Part shown: in pieces, positions 54,442-64,000 of the stretch | How the letters are laid out: each line of letters begins with the position of its first letter | Numbering within the stretch: the stretch's first letter is position 1 | NCBI GenBank assembly: GCA_963693315.1 | Contig: OY856188.1 | Span: 244,385,926 to 244,449,925, forward strand | DNA: 64,000 bases | Source of the DNA: Diogma glabrata | Lineage: Eukaryota; Arthropoda; Insecta; Diptera; Cylindrotomidae | Reading direction: 5' to 3' | The notes under the pieces: generated by a model | What the model was told of the DNA's origin: nothing | Seen by the model: the letters and a program-made list of their open reading frames with translations, nothing else | Database searches by the model: none | Translations under genes and position numbers: made by a program

Positions 54442-55279
54442 ATTTTTTAAAAAAAATATTAATAAGTGAGATGAAAGATAATTTTAGTGTTTAAATTGAT
54501 GTGCCTATTAGAGCCTCACTATTGTGCAGGGCAGTTCCTTTCTAAAGGCTCCAGAACTCGAGTGACTTCACCATTTGATGTTGTCATTTGCACGAGAAAA
54601 GCTCTTAATAAATCTCTTCACTCTTTTCTACATAAATAGTTGCCAGTTTTCTTTTCAGACCTTAGAATCTTTGATATCACATCAAATTCAATATAATTGG
54701 GAAGGTCGAACTGAGGCAGTTCGATAGAGATTTTGATTTTTGAGAGACACGACTACTGGTAAAGAAGAGAATGCAAATTACATTAGATATCTGAAAACAA
54801 TGAGATTGAAAAAGTTAACCTCACCTTAGGTAAAGAATTACATTTCCTTTATTTCATATTTAGGAACGTGTTAAGGTTGAAGGCTGCTCGTGGCCAAAAC
54901 TGAAAGTCAGGGCAAAAGTACCTCACTGCGGTAATAAATTTTTACATACAATCGCATTTTGTAAAATTGATGACTTTAAATTATTTTTAGCTTGCACTAT
55001 TTTTCATCCACTAACGATTGGATTCAGCGCGTGCTAGGTGATTTATAATATTGGCATTCATCAGAACAAAAAGCACCTGTCAGAAACGGGCATGCGTCCC
55101 TAGTGCAATCTTAAGAGATTCCGCCCAAGTTGTAGTCCAAACCATTTTTTGGGGTAGATTTGTTTATGTTATGTTATAATAACCGTCTTATGGGACAAGT
55201 CATAGACACAAACGGTTCGTAGTCATACCATGAAAAAAAATTTGCTGCTTAAAACTCTACCTTTTTGGAAACCAACCAG
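54442..55279. other. No gene recognised
   Basis: Less AT-rich than the surroundings from 54500. It may hold further non-coding parts of the retroelement relics on either side, but no protein could be read. Confidence 0.3.
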
Positions 55280-55720
55280 AGATTCTCGATGACGTTCAAC
55301 TCAATGACGTCCGTCCGATTCGAAATGGTGCGTGCACTGAAGAAACCTGAGTCTAGCTTGATTCAGACCAAAACACGAGCAGAAAAAACGGAGAACTGTT
55401 TCCTCCTCCTCTTCATCATTGCAACTGCGTCAGTAATCATGGAATAAAACATCCAACCTTCTCGCATGTTGATCAATAGGACAATGTACCGTAATGACAC
55501 CCAAAATCATGCTGATGTCTCTGCGTTTTATTGATTTCAGTTGATCAGAACTGGAGCAGTTCAGTGCAGCCATATTAGCCTGGCAATAACACCAATGTTG
55601 CCTTCTGACCAGTAGGGTTTGCACGAAGCATTTGGTGTTCCCACATCAGCCACACTTGCAGAGCAAGTTCTTCAAACCTTCAAGTTTTTCGTTATACCGA
55701 AATGCCCTTGCAACCAGACG
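55280..55720 (-). pseudogene. Non-LTR retrotransposon C-terminal region relic (R1/I-like)
   Basis: On the minus strand: ALNCSSSDQLKSIKRRDISM, LGVITVHCPIDQHARRLDVL, then past a stop CNDEEEEETVLRFFCSCFGL. This matches the segment after RNase H in R1/I-type elements (SRxxxRxLxGxLTGHCxIxxHxxRLG...CRxCxDEEETxxHxLCxCPAL). Stops and frameshifts. The overlapping plus-strand frame (55265-55447) is a shadow. Upstream RNase H sequence toward 55900 is only faint. Confidence 0.65.
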
Positions 55721-55973
55721 AGGTAGTTGTTGAACAGCTCAATCATCTTATTAAGAGATGCTAGACAGTTTCGGACTACTTGCGACGTGGTGAGGCTCGA
55801 TGAAATGATTGGACTTTCAAATCTCTAATCTCTTATTTATAACCAAATCAGGGAAATCTCTTATTTATAACCAAAAATATACCTATACCTAAAAATATAT
55901 CAAAACAAAAGTTTATTGTTGAATGCAAAAAATTAAATAATTTAACACGAAGAAAACACAATTAAAAAAAGTC

Positions 55974-57225
55974 GGACAAGTGCGAATATAATTCGCTCGT
56001 CGAGGGTTCCGTATATATATTATTCTACGAGAATAGTTTTTCTCCTAAACACAATTTTAGAAATAAACCAAAAACAGTGCTTTCGAAAATTACAAAAAAA
56101 AATTGTTTTGTACTACAAAAAACAACCACCTTTCATATGACACCCCACATGACATGAACAAAAATAATTTTTTTCGAAATTTCTACTTTAAACCGCCTTC
56201 AATGAACATTTGAAATTATAAATTTGTTTAAGGTTTATAACAACCAAAAAAAAATTTTAGTTTCGATTTAGCAAAATCCCTACATCCGTGAATTTTTTTA
56301 AACTTTTTCTTTTGTAATGTTGGCAACTAAGGGGGTGACAAAAAAAATTTTACATTTTCGCAAATAAGTCGAAAACTGTGCTTCCAAAAATAACACAAAA
56401 AATTGTTTTGCACTACAAAAAACAATCACCTTTCATATGACACCCCACTTGATATGATCAAAAATAACTTTTTTCACAATTTCTACTTTAACCTCCCCCC
56501 CCCCTTTAATGAACAATTGAAATTATAACAACCAAAAAAAAGTTTTGTTTCGATTTAGTAAAATTCCTACACCCGTGAATTTTCTACACCCGAATTCCTA
56601 CACCCGACAAAAAAAAATTTACATTTTCGAAAATATATCGAAAACCGTGCTTTCGAAAATTACAAAAAAACTGTTTTGCAACACAAAAAAAAATCACCTT
56701 TCATATGATATCCCACTTGCCATGATCAAAAATAAATTTGTTTTGAATTTTTTACTCGCAACCCCTTCCATTGAACATTTGAAATTATAACAACCAGAAC
56801 AAAACAACGGTTTTTATGTAAAATTCCTACAACCGTGAATTTTTTTTTTTTTTTGTAATGTTCAAAGTTAAGGGGGGGGGGGGAACAGAAAAAAACACTC
56901 GTTTTTGGCAATAAACTCAAAAAATTTAGCAGTCGAAAATTCATTGAATTATTTCCATCTTTTTCGATTTTTCTAAACCACACTCGATTCCGTAAAAAAA
57001 AACTTTTGTTTTGCTACCTCCTTATCAATATCCATAATATATAGATAAAATAAAATATTTGAAATTGTTTTTGTTATCATTAGGGGTGAGAAAACACAAA
57101 TAATTGTAGAAAATTTCAAGTTGATAGCACTTATAGTTCGTGAGTAAATCGATTATGTAGAAAGTCTCACCAATAGGGTACCGTTTTTACTTTTTCAAAG
57201 TTAGGAACCCTAATTACGTAAATAA
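55974..57225. mobile_element. Repeat with GTCGGACAAGTGCGA / GGAACCCTAA ends and internal tandem units
   Basis: Starts AAGTCGGACAAGTGCGAATA with CGAGGGTTCCGTA at 55999-56011 and ends ...CAAAGTTAGGAACCCTAAT near 57215. GGGTTCC near the left end and GGAACCC near the right end are inverted. Sequences of this type (GTCGGxCAAGTGCGAGTCGGACTCG...GGGTTCCGTA ... TACGGAACCCTA) are widespread in insect genomes, especially Lepidoptera, as I recall. Between the ends a roughly 280-bp unit is repeated three to four times: CACCTTTCATATGA recurs at 56130, 56429 and 56695, and TGAACATTTGAAATTATAA or a variant at 56202, 56509 and 56772. No open frame. Confidence 0.65.
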
Positions 57226-58758
57226 ATCTTACATTATTAATACATTACTGGATGATCCATGTAAATTATTAGTTCACCAAAATCCCAAAGTTTGGTTCTT
57301 ATATTCTCGTTCGTAATTTTTCTCATATTGAAACTGACAGCATCATATCTTCACTAAACTGTCAGAATGCAATACTGTACTGTACTATACAATACTTTAC
57401 TCTTCCTGAATATTAAAGACCAACTAATGACAATTCGATTTCCTTCATTCAAAATAAAATATTAATCCAACCCAACATTCGATTTATGCAATATCGTTAA
57501 TGCAATAGATGTAACAACATTAACAAATGATGCTTCGCCTGAACACTGAAGACCAACCAATGTCAATGCCATGCCTTCTTTCTAAAACAAGCTATTATAT
57601 CCAACTCGCAATCATTCTTTGCACTTTTGTCCTGCCACCATCTATCTATGGTAAAGCAACCAACACACTCATAATCAAAAATACAAAAAATCGTTATATG
57701 TAATATATGAAAAAGTGTTGAAATTCGTATTTTTATTTGCTTTTTTTTTTTAATTGTTGCCAGTTACAGTCTTACTACCCAAAAGCTTAATAAAAGTGAT
57801 ACAAAAAACTAAATTAAAAAAAAATAACTTTACAAACATAATTTTGACATTTAGTTAGTAAAACAATTTACATTAAAACTTGTGGAAAATAATACTATTG
57901 ATCACCATCTTAACTTTTTGATTATAATTTACATAATCTCCTCGATCGAACAAATGATCGAGCGTATATAGTAAAATTCTCCATCTCCTGTTTTTTTTTC
58001 TTTATTATACTCTTCATCGCACACAAATTAAAAATTTCCGCATAACTCTCAATAAAAAATTCAAGCCAACTCATTTCCATATATCATATCTCAATAAATA
58101 GCTTCTCTACAACTACATAAATTTGAACAACCGTATTATGTAGACAAAAATTTGTATTATTAATTGATATCGTGTGTTGACGCAACAAAGCAATTAACTG
58201 ATACAATGTAAAACATTGGTTGATTGATCTGTAGCACACATAAATCCTTTTATGTTTGTTTTAATTTAAAGACCGGAACCGAAACATATTAGCAAATCAT
58301 TAGAGAATTTCTTTAAAAACGAATACCCTTACAACGAATATATCTAACAATATACGAAATATAACAATATACGAATATAACAATATACGAAATCCGCTAC
58401 TTCTTCATCTAAACACATACAAAACAAATTTAAGAATGCATTCACCATTAATAAGATTGCAAACCTCGCATAATTATAATTTCAATCATATTAACTTGTT
58501 TTCGTCTTCGTTTTCCGTATTTAAAAAATCAATTTTACAAAGTAATTCAACTTAAAACAACATGTAAACTTTTTTAATAATAAATTGTAATTTAACCATT
58601 CTAACCTATAGATTTAATATTAACAAAAACCTAACAACAATAAATTTAACTATATTTCTTTTGAATTACAAGTGTCTTTATAGAATACTATAATGTATTT
58701 CATAGATTATTTGAATATTTCACTTTAAATTAAATTTTTTTTTTTTTTTCTTTGTATT
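57226..58758. other. AT-rich stretch, no gene
   Basis: Contains a short tandem repeat at 58345-58390 (AACAATATACGAA, three copies) and a weak duplication around 57410-57600 (AAAGACCAACTAATG versus GAAGACCAACCAATG). Nothing coding. Confidence 0.4.
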
Positions 58759-59778
58759 GTATATATGAGCAATTTCACGCAAGTTCAGCAAATTTTTGGG
58801 AAATTTTGACTTGACCCCTTTTAATTTTGGTTATTTTTTGTTTATAGATAGTCTTTGATAAATAAAAAATACAAGTTCTCTTAGAATTTTTTTTTTCGAC
58901 CAGGGGTCTTCACAGGGTGCCCCTCAATTTTTTGTTATTTTGTGATGTGACTGCATTTTGACGAGCGATTGTAGAAAAACTACTGAATCGATTTTCATAA
59001 ATGATATGTCGTTGAATAGGTATTAGAACAAAGTTTTTAAAAATGTACACTGTTAATTTTTTGAAATAATTTTTAACGGTGTAACATAAGAAAAAAACAG
59101 TGTAATTGAAAAAAATATGGCATAGCCTCTTTTTTTTTTTTTTTTTTTTTAACTAAATTGAAGCTTATTTTATATCTAACCACTTGTGAAAGTTGAGGAC
59201 ACGCGTTATTTTTTGTTTTAAAGATAAAATTCGTTGTGCATATGACTGTCGGGAATCAGTTTTTTTTGTTCTGAAGGAAAATTATAAAAATGGCGTTATA
59301 AACTAAGAGATATTTTTTTTATGTTAAATATCAAATATTTTATTATTAGATGAACTTTTTAAAATATCATAAAAATTATATATGTAGTACAATAAATAAA
59401 ATAAATACAATTGTTAAAAATGATTTACTTATTTTGCAAACAGAAGTTTCTTTTGAATAGGAAAGCACTTCTGCAATTATTTTCTTTGTATTAGATGGCA
59501 TAAAAAATGAAATGTTTATTTATCACTTTTAGTAATCACTTGTCACTCTTATAAAAAATAATTTGACAGTCTTGACTGCAAACAAAAAAGCCGTATAAAC
59601 AACTAAATCTATTTAGGAACTTTTGACTGGAGAAGTATTATGTTCGTATTATGTTATTATGGAATCATAAAGTAAAAGATTGTTTTTCAACATTAAATTA
59701 CAAATATTTTATTATTGAATAAACTTTTTAAAATATCATACAAATTATATATGTGAAAATAAATATAGTTATTAAAAA

Positions 59779-60141
59779 TTATTTACTTATTTTACATTCA
59801 AAAGTTTCTTTTGAGTTGGAAAACATTTTTGCATTTATTGTCTTAGTATCTACTGGTACAAAAGAATGAAATTTTTGAGTTCCTTTTATAGTAATCGCAT
59901 TTTTATATCAATTTTGTAATTTTTCTTTTGTTAATTGATATTCATTTTTATCGGCGTATCCAAAGTTCATGGTAGATTCCCATTTTAAAGCCCATTCGAA
60001 AAGTTTTTTTGGTGTATCAATAATATTATCTTCGCTCGCCATACTATAACGGTGTGCAGCACGCTTCAGTGTACCACCAATTCCATCACAAGGTCCCTTT
60101 CCATGGCTGGTAGCATGAAAATGCCATTCAGCGTCAACCTT
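59779..60141 (-). pseudogene. Broken transposon-type coding exon, left-arm copy
   Basis: Mirror image of 60173-60535 on the minus strand. The codon that is TAA at 60395 in the right arm is TTA (Leu) here, while the codon that is CGA (Arg) in the right arm a few codons later is TGA here. So each arm is broken by a different stop. The residue before GTQKF is also different (Lys here, Ser in the right arm). Confidence 0.7.
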
Positions 60142-60172
60142 GGCATGGTGGCATAAGTTAATTAGTTAATTT
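60142..60172. other. Spacer (loop) of the 2.8-kb palindrome
   Basis: 31 unpaired bases, GGCATGGTGGCATAAG followed by TTAATTAGTTAATTT, between perfectly complementary arm ends. Confidence 0.9.
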
Positions 60173-60535
60173 AAGGTTGACGCTGAATGGCATTTTCATG
60201 CTACCAGCCATGGAAAGGGACCTTGTGATGGAATTGGTGGTACACTGAAGCGTGCTGCACACCGTTATAGTATGGCGAGCGAAGATAATATTATTGATAC
60301 ACCAAAAAAACTTTTCGAATGGGCTTTAAAATGGGAATCTACCATGAACTTTGGATACGCCGATAAAAATGAATATCAATTAACAAAAGAAAAATAACAA
60401 AATCGATATAAAAATGCGATTACTATAAGTGGAACTCAAAAATTTCATTCTTTTGTACCAGTAGATACTAAGACAATAAATGCAAAAATGTTTTCCAACT
60501 CAAAAGAAACTTTTGAATGTAAAATAAGTAAATAA
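60173..60535 (+). pseudogene. Broken transposon-type coding exon, right-arm copy
   Basis: In one frame: AEWHFHATSHGKGPCDGIGG, TLKRAAHRYSMASEDNIIDT, FEWALKWESTMNFGYADKNE up to a stop at 60395-60397, then the same frame continues QNRYKNAITISGTQKFHSFV...MFSNSKETFECKISK to a stop at 60533-60535. The HGKGxCDGxGGTxKR motif occurs in proteins encoded by mobile elements in arthropods and other invertebrates, as I recall; I do not know its function. The mirror copy in the left arm lacks this stop but has another. Confidence 0.7.
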
Positions 60536-60796
60536 TTTTTAATAACTATATTTATTTTCACATATATACTTTGTATGATATTTTAAAAAGTTTATTCAAT
60601 AATAAAATATTTGTAATTTAATGTTGAAAAACAATCTTTTACTTTATGATTCCATAATAACATAATACGAACATAATACTTCTCCAGTCAAAAGTTCCTA
60701 AATAGATTTAGTTGTTTATACGGCTTTTTTGTTTGCAGTCAAGACTGTCAAATTATTTTTTATAAGAGTGACAAGTGATTACTAAAAGTGATAAAT

Positions 60797-60895
60797 AAAC
60801 ATTTTATTTTTTATGCCTACTAATACAAAGAAAATAATTGCAGAAGTGCTTTCCTATTCAAAAGAAACTTCTGTTTGTAAAATAAGTAAATCATT
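60797..60895 (+). pseudogene. Tandemly duplicated coding exon end in the palindrome arm
   Basis: A second version of the C-terminal peptide about 360 bp after the first: MPTNTKKIIAEVLSYSKETS then VCKISKS, against VPVDTKTINAKMFSNSKETF then ECKISK at 60457-60532. The flanking AT-rich DNA (about 210 bp) is duplicated too (60535-60620 versus 60890-60985). The same duplication exists in mirror image in the left arm, so it predates the palindrome. Confidence 0.65.
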
Positions 60896-61544
60896 TTTAA
60901 CAATTGTATTTATTTTATTTATTGTACTACATATATAATTTTTATAATATTTTAAAAAGTTCATGTAATGATAAAATATTTGATATTTAACATAAAAAAA
61001 ATATCTCTTAGTTTATAACGCCATTTTTATAATTTTCCTTCAGAACAAAAAAAACTGATTCCCGACAGTCATATGCACAACGAATTTTATCTTCAAAACA
61101 AAAAATAACACGTGTCCTCAACTTTCACAAGTGGTTAGATATAAAATAAGCTTCAATTTAGTTAAAAAAAAAAAAAAAAAAAAAGAGGCTATGCCATCTT
61201 TTTTTCAATTACACTGTTTTTTTCTTATGTTAAACCGTTAAAAATTATTTCAAAAAATTAACAGTGTACATTTTTAAAAACTTTGTTCTAATACCTATTC
61301 AACGACATATCATTTATGAAAATCGATTCAGTAGTTTTTCTACAATCGCTCGTCAAAATGCAGTCACATCACAAAATAACAAAAAATTGAGGGGCACCCT
61401 GTGAAGACCCCTGGTCGAAAAAAAAAATTCTAAGAGAACTTGTATTTTTTATTTATCAAAGACTATCTATAAACAAAAAATAATCAAAATTAAAAGCGGT
61501 CAACTCAAAACGTTGTTGAATCTTCGTGAAATTGCTCATATATA

Positions 61545-61660
61545 TGTAGATAATTGTATAATATTTATACTAGCATGTAATGGACATAATGTCTGTATGT
61601 TAGTTTTTGCGAATGAATAAAATAAAATAAAATAAATAAAATAAAATAGAGTAAAACTCA
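61545..61660. repeat. AT-rich flank with (AATAAAAT)n low complexity
   Basis: Run of AATAAAATAAAATAAAATAA type at about 61614-61650, next to the right end of the palindrome. Confidence 0.6.
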
Positions 61661-61925
61661 AAATAGTCCGTCGTTACATCGACTCTAAAACCTTTATTGC
61701 AGCCTGACTGTCCGTAAAGATGCCGATATCCCTTACAGATATTACATTATACTTCAACTATTTTGAGGTCTCTTTTATAGCTGCAAGTTCAGTCTGAGAG
61801 ACACTACAACGATCAGATAGAGGAAAAGAGACGTTTAGATTTAGCTCTTTGCAGAACACTCCACAACTAACCTTCCCATTCATTTTCGACCCATTCGTGT
61901 AGAAGTTGACAACACTTGTATGTTT
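61660..61925 (-). pseudogene. RNase H domain relic of an R1/I-like retrotransposon
   Basis: Minus strand: VNFYTNGSKMNGKVSCGVFC, FPLSDRCSVSQTELAAIKET, a stop, then DIGIFTDSQAAIKVLES. This is the RNase H pattern of I/R1-type elements (YTDGSKxxxxxGxGV...xxxxVFQAExxAI...IxTDSQAAIxAL). The first catalytic Asp is changed to Asn (YTNGSK) and a stop splits the domain, so it is dead. The flanking RT scrap at 62040-62110 shows that the thumb region between them is mostly lost. Confidence 0.85.
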
Positions 61926-62029
61926 GTCTAATTCACTTTTCCTGTTCTGCCCTTTATTTCTACAACTCCATATTCCAGTAGACTTTAGACTAACTGCAAT
62001 GCTTGCGGCTATCTGTCTGACTAATATGA

Positions 62030-62110
62030 GTTGGTTGGTAAACTACAGGTGGTTTACGGTTCCCAGAGAACAGAACCAATTCCGATTTCTGTGAATTTAC
62101 CCCAAGTCAC
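62030..62110 (-). pseudogene. RT C-terminal scrap of the same R1/I-like element
   Basis: Minus strand reads NSQKSELVLFSGNRKPPVVY then QPTH, matching the block after YADD (GLxVNPxKTExVLFTxxxK) of R1/I-type reverse transcriptases. It lies upstream of the RNase H relic on the same strand with unrelated-frame sequence between. Confidence 0.7.
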
Positions 62111-62119
62111 AGCTATCGG

Positions 62120-63100
62120 CTCATCTAGATGATTGAAGGTAGCTCGTAATGGTGGAACTGATAGTGAATATTGTGCTAAGTACGGAAACTGCCTTGAAAT
62201 CTATATTTTACTTAAACCGTCACAAAGATTAATTTTAATCACGTTAGTACTTTTTACTAGATTGCACTAGACAATTGGTCTTCCAAATGCTCCTACATCC
62301 GCTCTGAAGTAGCCAATTTCCAAGCATCTCGAGGAGACAGAAATACTCAGAAAAGCCTCTCAATTTGTTCTCCTGCTGACGTAGTTTGGATTTTTAAGGA
62401 AAAAATGGAATGTTTTTCTGACGCTTTCTTAAGCAGAAGGTATCGATGAGTCGAAATAGAATGAAAATTTATCAAGAAACAAGTCTGTTTATGTGTTGTT
62501 GTTAGCGCTTTTCCATATCGTTTCTATATCAAAAATCTTCAAAAAAATATATTAAGAAATAGCTCAGTTCGTGCGTTGATGACGGCACTTTTCTATATTG
62601 TGTGTAAAACTACAAACTTTAGTTTGTACTTTGTAGTTTTGGGACTTAAACTTACGTATACTTGACTGTCGGAAATCCAAAGTTTGAGAATTTTATAGAT
62701 GCTACTGTGCAACGAACAATTTAGATAACATTAGAAATAAATCTGTGCCGCTCGCATGGACATCAGGTAAAAGTAAGTATTAGATGAGATAAAACTTTTT
62801 GAAATCGAAACTAATAGAAATGAGTCTAGTTAACACAAATCTGAAAAAGACCAATAGGTAGTCGAAGCAAAAATAAGCGACGTCTGTTAAATTTTGAACA
62901 TGAAAGAAATGACAAATGTTCTCTACATGAAGAAAAAACATTAAAACATAAGCCATAGCTCTCTGAGATTGCCATGAAAACTATGTTTCTGGATTTCATC
63001 AAGAGTTTCTTTAAACAAGGATCATAATTCAAATAATCAAATTTTACCCATCAAAGTATTATAGGATGGTTTAAAGATTAAGACATTTGAATAAAATTAG
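62120..63100. other. No gene recognised
   Basis: Mixed-composition DNA, possibly more of the decayed R1/I-like element at 62120-62400. A short hairpin AAAACTACAAA...TTTGTAGTTTT lies near 62606-62640. The minus-strand frame at 63032-62826 has no motif. Confidence 0.35.
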
Positions 63101-63104
63101 ATAC

Positions 63105-63345
63105 AGGTTTTGCAATCCAAATTCAACATTTTGCAAATCCAATTCAACATTTTGCAATTAAAATTCAACTTCTTGCAACTCAAATTCAACTTTCTGCAAA
63201 TCAAATTGAAGAGAAAAAATTGAATTTGTTTTGCAAAAAGTTGAATTTGATTTGAAAAATATTGAATTTGATTTGCAAAAGTTGAATTTAATTTGAAAAA
63301 AGTTGAATTTGATCTGCAAAATGTTGAATTTGGACTGAAAAAACT
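63105..63345. repeat. Minisatellite with inverted halves (22-23-bp unit)
   Basis: About eleven units. Up to about 63210 the unit is CAAATTCAAC-TTTTTGCAA in one orientation; from about 63218 on it is TTGCAAAA-GTTGAATTTG, the reverse complement. The switch happens across a short GAAGAGAAAAAA stretch. Units differ by substitutions. The translated frames over it are only the repeat read as protein. Confidence 0.9.
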
Positions 63346-64000
63346 GTATTGGGCATGCAAACTTAGTTTTAATTTGTATATTTTCTGTATCTAATATCAG
63401 CATTTCGGATGAATTTGGAACCATCGAGAAATTTATAGCATTCATTTTATTTTATTTGATGGGAAGATGATTCGATTGGTTAAAATTTTGCGTAACGTAT
63501 GTGCAAGTATTGTTCTGTTATTTCTCATTGTTTTGATCTTTAAAAAACAGCAATTGGATTCATTCTTGATTTGAGATCATTCGAATGGATAATTTTTTTC
63601 ACTTCAAAAAATTCTTTATTGACGATTGACATTTTTTTTAGAAAATGACCCCCAGTTGCCTTAAAGTAACGTTTTGCACGTAAAAGCTACTGATACATCA
63701 CAAAAACTGATACATCACAAAAGGTACTGATAAAGTCCAAAAAAATAGACAAGTAAAAACAAGGGAATATTCTCAACTTTTACAATAATTTCTTTAGTCT
63801 GAAAAAGCTAAGTTTTACAATCAATGGTCAAAACCTTACCCCCTCGTAATTTTGCATTTCACAACTTTTAAAGTCATAATAAGTTTAAATAAACACAAAA
63901 ACGTCTGTCTGCTGGCAAGCCATCCGTCACGGTCGACGAAATCTAAAAAGCCACTAACCGTGTTTCAAACATTTTTGTTTTCAAAAATAAATTTTTTCTC
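63346..64000. other. No gene recognised
   Basis: AT-rich. A 16-bp direct repeat CTGATACATCACAAAA occurs at 63689 and 63706. The sequence is cut at the window edge. Confidence 0.4.

Larger units (their letters stand above)
58760..61544. mobile_element. 2.8-kb near-perfect palindrome (long inverted-repeat element)
   Basis: Left arm 58760-60141 and right arm 60173-61544 are reverse complements of about 1.38 kb with only scattered substitutions and small indels, separated by a 31-bp spacer (60142-60172). Matching landmarks: TATATGAGCAATTTCACG at both outer ends, GACCAGGGGTCTTCACAGGG (58898) with its complement near 61413, the homopolymer at 59131-59151 with 61163-61184, and the GCGTCAACCT/AGGTTGACGC core. 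The outer 60 bp diverge most. Each arm carries the same broken coding exons and an internal tandem duplication. No target duplication was found. A transcript would fold into a very long hairpin. Confidence 0.95.

Noticed and set aside
57410..57600. A tandem repeat around AAAGACCAACTAATG
   Set aside because: The two blocks share only short words, too weak to separate from chance by eye.
63097..63445. Two overlapping minus-strand frames of 87 and 95 codons rich in Asn/Ser/Phe
   Set aside because: They are the minisatellite translated in two frames.
1..64000. CRISPR arrays, operons, ribosome-binding sites or phage genes
   Set aside because: No regular short repeats with unique spacers and no prokaryotic gene organisation; all evidence points to an insect nuclear genome.

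Overview
This window looks like intergenic DNA of an insect (at least an arthropod). It is very AT-rich, it contains BEL/Pao, Ty3/gypsy, RTE, CR1/Jockey-like, R1/I-like, Tc1 and hAT relics of the kinds common in insect genomes, and its one convincing host gene is an insect-type bestrophin. Nothing in it is bacterial or organised as operons. The order or species cannot be fixed from the sequence alone.

Layout. 1-8160: a dispersed, internally repetitive non-coding family (called family R here) is split by a hAT-like element at 767-7136 that has matching terminal inverted repeats and a perfect 8-bp target duplication. Nested in that element are an RTE 3' fragment (930-1281, 13-bp target duplication), half of an inverted-repeat element, and an almost complete CR1/Jockey-group retrotransposon (ORF1 2446-3237, ORF2 3444-6305, TAAA tail). 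8160-18700: a perfect 44-bp hairpin, a Tc1 transposase relic (9861-10179), a hAT-like element (11010-12965) with a transposase scrap and a nested retrotransposon 3' end, a folded-back repeat (14718-15840) and a degenerate direct duplication (17590-18500). 18722-25000: a decayed BEL/Pao element on the minus strand with gag, protease, RT, RNase H and integrase relics, a primer-binding site matching the 3' end of tRNA-Tyr, and a folded-back DNA element (22412-24009) inside gag. 25330-31200: a second copy of family R, a candidate LTR with TATA box and heat-shock element, and a gypsy integrase relic.

31562-33616 encodes an intronless, intact bestrophin (684 aa) with a TATA box upstream and a polyadenylation signal downstream. 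34140-36690 holds a direct duplication. 37351-39313 is a hAT-like element containing a second hAT-like element (37558-39066); both have perfect 8-bp target duplications, and the inner one carries a cysteine-rich coding fragment and a perfect 25-bp inverted repeat. Then come a gypsy RT relic (40190-41062), a decayed non-LTR element on the minus strand (41149-43663), a 5'-truncated RTE element on the minus strand (45401-48010), and a third copy of family R.

50800-64000 is mostly AT-rich DNA without a clear gene. It holds a candidate LTR with a tRNA-Lys-like primer site (54238-54441), R1/I-like relics (55280-55720 and 61660-62110), a repeat with GTCGGACAAGTGCGA and GGAACCCTAA ends and internal tandem units (55974-57225), a 2.8-kb near-perfect palindrome carrying a broken coding exon in both arms (58760-61544), and a minisatellite whose unit flips orientation in the middle (63105-63345).

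The genes do not form one pathway. The window records nested transposon insertions around a single likely functional host gene. The best candidates for undescribed biology are the 2.8-kb palindrome, the other inverted-repeat elements, and the intronless bestrophin.
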